64,000 bases of DNA from Erythrocercus mccallii (Eukaryota; Chordata; Aves; Passeriformes; Dicruridae). How positions within the stretch are numbered: position 1 is the first letter of the stretch; each line of letters opens with the position of its first letter. Made by a program: the position numbers and the translations under genes. The stretch is taken from the NCBI GenBank assembly GCA_013397435.1, contig VZRG01000004.1:1733060-1797059 (forward strand). The letters run 5' to 3'. The notes beneath the pieces were generated by a model. That model saw nothing but the letters and a program-made list of their open reading frames with translations. It searched no databases and was not told the DNA's origin. Positions 60,501 to 64,000 of the stretch are shown here, piece after piece.

Positions 60501-62931
60501 TAGAGACCCATCTCATCAGTTGCAGTTTATTAAATTAAAATACACTCACAAGGACATTAAAGTTCATATTCTGATCCATTTTCTGTTCTTTCACTTCTGT
60601 TATCTCATGGGATCATGTAGCTGCCACTAGTAAGCAACACACCTGCATTGTAAACCATTTCATTTTAAAGAGGTGCCTCTTTGACTTAAAAAGCTTACAT
60701 AATCTGAAAGCCTACATATAAATAAAAACATGATAAGCAAAATAAATTTATTGGTAATAACTGACTTAAGTATTCATGAACATAATAATGAGTAAGTTTC
60801 TGGATAGCTGGTATTTCCACTTCACTGAGATGAATTCTAGCTGCAGAAAGCCAGCAAACCCTGATCTTTGTTCTCCAGACTGCAGTACTTTCATCTTTCT
60901 GCTGTAAGCCTTCAGAGTGTTTTTTTACTTTTGTTTCTTAGTTTCTAATGAGCTTTTCTTCCAAGCTTTTATTTATTTTTTTTGCTTTATACTTCTGTAT
61001 GTCCTTCAGTTTATTTCTCATTCCTTGCTAATACTAATGATATTAAGCCCATTTATTTACGCTTACAAATTACTGTTGAGCTGCTTCTGACCAGTTGTAA
61101 AGTACAGGTTATGTGTTGCTGTTTATCCTTATATTTGAGTGTGTGGAGGGATTCAGGTACTTGGAAATACCACATTTTGTAATACACAGAAACAGGGTGA
61201 CTTTAACTGCATGGTTACAAAATTATTACCTCATTATTTCTATTAGTTTTACTTATGCAAAGCCTTAATGAGATGATGCTTAAGTTAATGGGACCCTGCA
61301 ATAGCTGACATTCTGTATAAGGGAAGGTACTTAAATTTTGGGATTTTATTGTACCATGAATATTGCTGTAATTGCATTGAAATTTATTTTTTTAATTTTA
61401 CATTACTATCTTGGTAACCATTAGGTATGTAGGGACAGCTGCAGATGGGAAATTTTGGTCTCTTACAAACCATGTTGTACAGTGTTAGTTGTTACCTGTT
61501 GTAGTGCAGTTGTGAAACCAGGGTGCTGAATAAGATGAACTATTACAGCAATTCAATTTCCAAATTCCTGTAGAAAAAACAGCAAATTTGCATCTCATAC
61601 ATTCAGTTGTTGGGGAATAAATTGTTTAAGAATGAAATATGAGTCTTATTTCTCTTTGTTTAGTTCAAGTGAGAACCCTCTTCAGGCTGCCTATGCTGTT
61701 AAGACAGGATTCCCTTACCATGTAAATGGTTATGAAGTACTTACTCTAATTAAGCAAGGGAAGTCATATAAAACTGAAATATTCCTTCTGAGGCAGATAT
61801 TCTGCTGTATGTTTCTAAAAATCTGTCAAAACAAACTCATCTTTCTTATTTCCACTGTATATGAGTAGTGGGGGAGTATAGTGGCTTTTTTCTTTGTTTT
61901 GTTTGCATATTTTTGGAAGTCAGATACTGGATATTATAATAATATGCATGAAGAATGTTTTCAGAAATTCTTAAGCATTTATGAAAGTTAGTGCTTGTGC
62001 ACTCAGAGTTACTGTTTCATTGCTGAGTTGTTTTTTTTTTCTTAGCAATATGCTATGCTTGTACATATTTTCTCTTTTTGAATATTACTGGAGCTGGGCA
62101 AAGCTGGGCTGCTTCAGTCTCAAGTTTTGATTTTCTTTATTCCAGTATAAGCTCAAAGAAATTCAGTTGTTTCCTTAGTTTAAATTGTATTACCTTGGTA
62201 TTTAGTAAGTAATCCTTTCTTCGTGTCCACCTGAAAGTCAGTATGTCTTCAAATATAGTGATTCGCGTAAGCAAACTTGAGATTTTAGATATTAAAAGCC
62301 CTGAAATACAGTAAGAGTAATATTTCTTGATAAGTTAGTAGAGAAAATTGCTGAATCAGCAAGTTTGCTTTTAAACTACTTCTTTAAAGGTCATTCAGCC
62401 CATGGGGTATTTGCCAGGAAGGCTTCTCTGTAGCACTGAAGTACAAAAGTCTGTGTTGTTGAACTGACACATAGGGGTGGCTGCATCCCTCTGATAGTGA
62501 GATGGCCTTACTTCTGTACCTGTGTCACTGTAAAATAAATGCAAGAGGTAGTTAATATACAGACCAATTGAGAAAATGAAAAAAAAGATGCTAACAAAAA
62601 CTTTGTATTATTGGACAACATTTGAATAGTTGACCAAAACCAGGAATCTGTCACTTCTTAAAATACATTTAAAAATGAAACTGATGTCTCTCAGTTCAGC
62701 TGTATGAATTTGGGGAGTTTTTTAAGGCTTGTGTTGCTGCAGCAAAACATGAACACAATTTTGAAGTTTCACAATGCTGTTTTGTTGTTCTGTAGCATAT
62801 TACGTCAGACAGCTACATTCCATGCCTTGCTGATCTCTGCAAAGCCCTCTGGGAAGTCATGCTCAGTTACTACCGAACCATGCAGTGGCATGAGAACCAT
62901 GACCAAGACGAGGCAGCAGTTGTGTCTTCTG
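33478..62931 (+). CDS. VPS50: VPS50/syndetin (CCDC132), 5' part: coding exons 1-13, gene continues past the window
   Basis: Syndetin is the subunit that, with VPS51, VPS52 and VPS53, forms the EARP tethering complex on recycling endosomes; VPS54 replaces it in the Golgi-bound GARP complex. Exons: 33478-33510, 35861-35929, 41002-41124, 41723-41794, 45017-45070, 49387-49457, 49871-49988, 50104-50139, 52568-52650, 54224-54266, 56994-57092, 59533-59673, 62796-62931. They total 1078 nt (359 codons plus one base), all GT-AG and all in phase. The translation follows human VPS50 almost residue for residue from [11 protein letters not shown] to YYRTMQWHE, as I recall the human protein (about 964 residues). 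The part present covers the Vps54-type N-terminal domain with predicted coiled coil around residues 80-110. The remaining two thirds lie beyond 64 kb. Confidence 0.97.
33511..35860 (+). other. VPS50 intron 1
   Basis: 2350 bp. The first 170 bp are still CpG-island sequence, the rest AT-rich with one CR1 fragment. Confidence 0.9.
35085..35252 (+). mobile_element. CR1 LINE 3' fragment
   Basis: GTTGTGGATGCCCCATCCCT, AGTGTTCAAGGCCAGGTTGG, AACCTGATCTAGTGGAAGGT and TTCTAACCCAAAACTTTCTA are clear CR1 sense sequence. Related sequence may extend left to about 34855. Confidence 0.93.
35861..35929 (+). CDS. VPS50: VPS50 exon 2
   Basis: 69 nt, phase 0-0, residues 12-34 ([20 protein letters not shown] and onward). 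The acceptor is TTTTAAAG and the donor AAG|GTATGA. A polar, probably unstructured N-terminal segment. Confidence 0.96.
37768..37946 (+). mobile_element. CR1 LINE 3' fragment
   Basis: CAGGTTGCCCAGGGAAGTTG, GGATGCCCCATCCCTGGCAG and GATGATCTTCAGGATCCCTT. Same subfamily as the copy at 35085. Ends in imperfect GATTCT octamers. Confidence 0.93.
38801..39018 (+). mobile_element. CR1 LINE 3' fragment, other subfamily
   Basis: AAAGGTTCTTCACCCAAGGG, GAGCACTGGAACAGCTCTCC and GATGATCCTTGTGGGTCCCT show CR1 sense sequence ending in TTCTGTGATTTTGTGATT. Confidence 0.93.
41002..41124 (+). CDS. VPS50: VPS50 exon 3
   Basis: 123 nt, phase 0-0, residues 35-75. It begins [20 protein letters not shown] and ends with DIVKYELE. 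The acceptor is TTTGTGCAG and the donor GAG|GTAAGC. It starts the conserved Vps54-like N-terminal domain. Confidence 0.97.
41125..41722 (+). other. VPS50 intron 3
   Basis: 598 bp, AT-rich, nothing recognised. Confidence 0.9.
41723..41794 (+). CDS. VPS50: VPS50 exon 4
   Basis: 72 nt, phase 0-0, residues 76-99 ([20 protein letters not shown] and a short Q/A end). Charged and heptad-like, probably coiled coil. The acceptor is AAATGCAG and the donor GCT|GTAAGT. Confidence 0.96.
42441..42490. repeat. (GAATAT)n microsatellite
   Basis: About eight imperfect copies of ATGAAT/ATATGA, which create artificial tyrosine- or isoleucine-rich frames on the minus strand. Confidence 0.85.
44057..44649 (-). 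mobile_element. Avian endogenous retrovirus solo LTR, antisense to VPS50
   Basis: About 590 bp beginning TGTTGTGGTTTAACTCTAG on the plus strand, shared block by block with the element at 57183. It resembles a common avian ERVL-type LTR. In the minus direction a degenerate TATA-like CATATACAG follows a GTGTCACGATCAG block, which sets the orientation. No internal gag, pol or env sequence flanks it and no clean target duplication was found. Decayed. Confidence 0.75.
45017..45070 (+). CDS. VPS50: VPS50 exon 5
   Basis: 54 nt, phase 0-0, residues 100-117 ([18 protein letters not shown]). The last residue is E where I recall K in human. The acceptor is TTTTTAAG and the donor GAG|GTAAGA. Confidence 0.95.
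45474..45609 (-). mobile_element. CR1 LINE 3' fragment, antisense
   Basis: GAGAATCACAGAGTCACATA, TGTTGGAAGGGACCCACTAG and CCCAGAAGTCACACCATGTG are the reverse of the same subfamily seen at 38801. Confidence 0.9.
47363..47834. other. Assembly gap (472 N)
   Basis: A run of N, inside VPS50 intron 5. The sequence to its right is GC-rich, a common cause of failed coverage. The reading frames spanning the gap are artefacts. Confidence 1.
47835..48035. other. GC-rich, CpG-containing block beside the gap
   Basis: About 200 bp with roughly a dozen CpGs, G-rich then C-rich (for example CCCCGCCGCCGCCTCCC), in an otherwise AT-rich intron. It may be the right half of an intronic CpG island, or a GC-rich insertion. 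I do not recognise a transposon or an exon in it. Confidence 0.6.
49387..49457 (+). CDS. VPS50: VPS50 exon 6
   Basis: 71 nt, entering in phase 0 and leaving in phase 2, residues 118-141 ([20 protein letters not shown] and NGR). The acceptor is CTCTGTAG and the donor AAG|GTATCT. Confidence 0.96.
49458..49870 (+). other. VPS50 intron 6
   Basis: 413 bp, nothing recognised. Confidence 0.9.
49871..49988 (+). CDS. VPS50: VPS50 exon 7
   Basis: 118 nt, entering in phase 2 and leaving in phase 0, residues 141-180. It contains [20 protein letters not shown] and [15 protein letters not shown], a helical part of the N-terminal domain. The acceptor is CACCTTGCAG and the donor CTG|GTATGT. Confidence 0.97.
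50104..50139 (+). CDS. VPS50: VPS50 exon 8: 36-nt exon
   Basis: 36 nt, phase 0-0, residues 181-192 ([12 protein letters not shown]). The acceptor follows a long T tract, and intron 7 before it is only 115 bp. The donor is GAG|GTAAGT. Confidence 0.95.
50140..52567 (+). other. VPS50 intron 8
   Basis: 2428 bp. It holds a G9 run at 50325-50333; otherwise AT-rich sequence with no recognised repeat. Confidence 0.9.
52568..52650 (+). CDS. VPS50: VPS50 exon 9
   Basis: 83 nt, entering in phase 0 and leaving in phase 2, residues 193-220 ([27 protein letters not shown]). This is a TPR-like helical motif in which a short segment gathers substrate counts in other tethering subunits; no catalytic residue is expected. 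The acceptor is TCCTAAG and the donor AAG|GTAGGG. Confidence 0.96.
52651..54223 (+). other. VPS50 intron 9
   Basis: 1573 bp, AT-rich, nothing recognised. Confidence 0.9.
54224..54266 (+). CDS. VPS50: VPS50 exon 10: 43-nt exon
   Basis: 43 nt, entering in phase 2 and leaving in phase 0, residues 220-234 ([15 protein letters not shown]). The acceptor is CATCAATAG and the donor GAG|GTAAGA. Exons 9 and 10 together are 126 nt, so only joint skipping keeps the frame. Confidence 0.95.
54267..56993 (+). other. VPS50 intron 10
   Basis: 2727 bp, AT-rich, nothing recognised. Confidence 0.9.
56994..57092 (+). CDS. VPS50: VPS50 exon 11
   Basis: 99 nt, phase 0-0, residues 235-267 ([20 protein letters not shown], then [13 protein letters not shown]). 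The acceptor is TTTTATAG and the donor CAG|GTTAGT. A solo LTR begins 91 bases after the donor. Confidence 0.97.
57093..59532 (+). other. VPS50 intron 11
   Basis: 2440 bp carrying the second solo LTR near its 5' end; the remainder is AT-rich. Confidence 0.9.
57183..57674 (-). mobile_element. Avian endogenous retrovirus solo LTR with 5-bp target duplication, antisense to VPS50
   Basis: 492 bp from TG to CA on the plus strand, related over its length to the element at 44057. CTAAT flanks it on both sides (57178-57182 and 57675-57679), a 5-bp target duplication that fits an ERVL- or ERV1-type integrase. Read on the minus strand, a GTGTCATGC block precedes a degenerate TATA region, so the LTR points against VPS50. 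There is no internal retroviral sequence. Confidence 0.85.
59533..59673 (+). CDS. VPS50: VPS50 exon 12
   Basis: 141 nt, phase 0-0, residues 268-314 ([20 protein letters not shown] onward to YKDLCT). The acceptor is TTTCTTTCAG and the donor ACA|GTATGT. Essentially identical to the human protein as remembered. Confidence 0.97.
59674..62795 (+). other. VPS50 intron 12
   Basis: 3122 bp, AT-rich with T-rich tracts, no recognised repeat or gene. Confidence 0.9.
62796..62931 (+). CDS. VPS50: VPS50 exon 13, last coding exon in the window
   Basis: 136 nt, entering in phase 0 and leaving in phase 1, residues 315-359 plus one base. [20 protein letters not shown] is conserved. The end ([12 protein letters not shown]) differs from human in an acidic, variable linker. 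The acceptor is TTCTGTAG and the donor G|GTAAGA. The next constitutive exon was not found before 64000. Confidence 0.95.
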
Positions 62932-63481
62932 GTAAGAAACTTCTGGAAACAAAACTTCTAATATTTGGAAATAACTTTATGTGTTGGTATCTTTGTGGTC
63001 TTGACTCAGCGCCTTCAGCATTTTTGCTGTAGTGTGTATTAGGTAGTGTGCATTAAGGACTAAAGCACTCACTGGATTTTTTTGCTCTTCAGTATCAGGT
63101 TAATTTTTTAATGAATATTTGTATGTGCCAATATTGCAGATATAAATGATTTTATTTTAAACAGTGCTTAGGGGAAATGTCCTTCCCCTACTGTGTGGAA
63201 TCCTAAAAAAAATAATTAAAAAAAAATTTTTAGTAATAAAAAATTATTTTGGATTGCTGGAGCTGTTTTTTGAGTTGAAGCCATTGCTTGAGATGTAAGT
63301 TTTTATAGCTATATCAGATGTAAAAATCAGAGTTGAAATATTTGCTTTTGTGATGCGCTATGTGAAGAAAGATTCTAAAGTTTTGATTGAATTGCCCATT
63401 CTCAGTAACATTTACATTTACAGTTCAAATAAGATGGTTACATTTTCATCTCTTGTGTCCATTTTGCTGTGGTTTTTGCAG

Positions 63482-63686
63482 ATGTACAATCAAGCAGGTA
63501 CCATAGAGAACTTACTTCGTGGAACAATGATCACAGTTGACTCCTAATTCAGCCACATATGAACTTATAAAACTAGTTTCCCTTAGTGTTGTTACATGTC
63601 ATCTCCTGAGGAAAGAAAATAATCTGTGCTTTAAAGCCTTCTACAAGAACCATTAAGCCTAATAAAGTGATATGTACAGTCAGATG
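63482..63686 (+). other. Candidate alternative last exon in VPS50 intron 13
   Basis: A strong pyrimidine-rich acceptor (TGGTTTTTGCAG, ending 63481) is followed in the phase left by exon 13 by 18 codons (first D from the joined codon, then VQSSRYHRELTSWNNDHS) and TGA at 63538-63540. AATAAA follows at 63661. Splicing of exon 13 to this site would end the protein at about 378 residues. The tail has no similarity that I recognise to VPS50. It may be only a chance acceptor in an intron. Confidence 0.25.
63661..63666 (+). terminator. Candidate intronic poly(A) signal
   Basis: AATAAA 121 bases after the stop of the candidate alternative last exon, followed by a moderately GU-containing stretch. Such hexamers are common by chance in AT-rich introns. 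Confidence 0.25.
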
Positions 63687-64000
63687 CATAATTTTAAATT
63701 CATGGCAGAGTGTTTTGGTATGTTTACTACTGACCTTCTGTCACTCCATTTTTAATTTTCTGGAGATATGTTTTAGCTATAGTATACAACTGAAATGTAG
63801 TGATCTGTTGAATCATTTTCAAGTATCTCAGCAATGATAAAGCACACAGAAGGGAGTTTTACAGGTACAGTTTAATTTCAGAGGGACTATAAATGTCTAC
63901 TTTTTTTTTACTAAAACTCGTTGCTTATTCTACAGTAATTATTAAAACTCTACATGGAATTCTCATTTCATACTTACTAATGTAATGGCTGTGATACGTG

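Larger units (their letters stand above)
62932..64000 (+). other. VPS50 intron 13, left part
   Basis: The intron continues past the window. It contains the candidate alternative last exon at 63482; nothing else recognised. Confidence 0.8.

Noticed and set aside
63350..63547. 65-codon plus-strand frame ending in TMITVDS
   Set aside because: This frame does not agree with the phase left by VPS50 exon 13; only the other frame after the acceptor at 63481 could be joined.
1..64000. CRISPR arrays, operons, tRNA or rRNA genes
   Set aside because: No regularly spaced repeats, tRNA cloverleaf or rRNA signature was seen; the window is vertebrate nuclear DNA.

Overview
The window is avian nuclear DNA. 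It is AT-rich and intron-dominated, with one CpG island. Scattered fragments resemble the bird/reptile CR1 LINE 3' end, and two solo LTRs are of a type I recognise as avian. The two genes present are single-copy vertebrate genes that are also neighbours, head to head, on human chromosome 7q21 (HEPACAM2 and VPS50/CCDC132). The species cannot be named from this sequence alone.

Layout. Positions 1-9.9 kb are intergenic: a CCCTT simple repeat, two antisense CR1 fragments and AT-rich sequence with no recognisable gene. Positions 11001-30857 (minus strand) hold a complete nine-exon coding sequence for HEPACAM2: 1383 nt, 460 codons plus stop, every intron GT-AG and every junction in phase. It encodes a signal peptide, one V-type and two C2-type Ig domains, one membrane segment and a tyrosine-bearing cytoplasmic tail. 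About 2.6 kb separates its start codon from the start codon of VPS50 (plus strand, 33478 onward), which lies in a CpG island at about 33.08-33.68 kb. Thirteen VPS50 coding exons (359 codons plus one base) lie between 33478 and 62931. The gene then runs off the right edge, so only roughly the N-terminal third of syndetin, including its Vps54-like N-terminal region, is present. An assembly gap (47363-47834) lies in VPS50 intron 5, and an unusually GC-rich block follows it directly.

Both genes belong to membrane biology, but nothing in the sequence shows a shared pathway. VPS50 is the subunit that defines the EARP tethering complex (endosomal recycling). HEPACAM2 is an Ig-superfamily membrane protein also known as MIKI. 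Their adjacency looks like conserved synteny, not functional coupling.

No new gene system is evident. The most interesting points are: a one-base length difference in HEPACAM2 exon 1 that moves the start codon into a different frame from the mammalian N-terminus; a 25-nt and a 38-nt exon that can only be skipped together without a frameshift; a candidate alternative last exon with a poly(A) signal in VPS50 intron 13; a strong-context upstream ORF in the VPS50 leader; and the GC-rich block beside the assembly gap.
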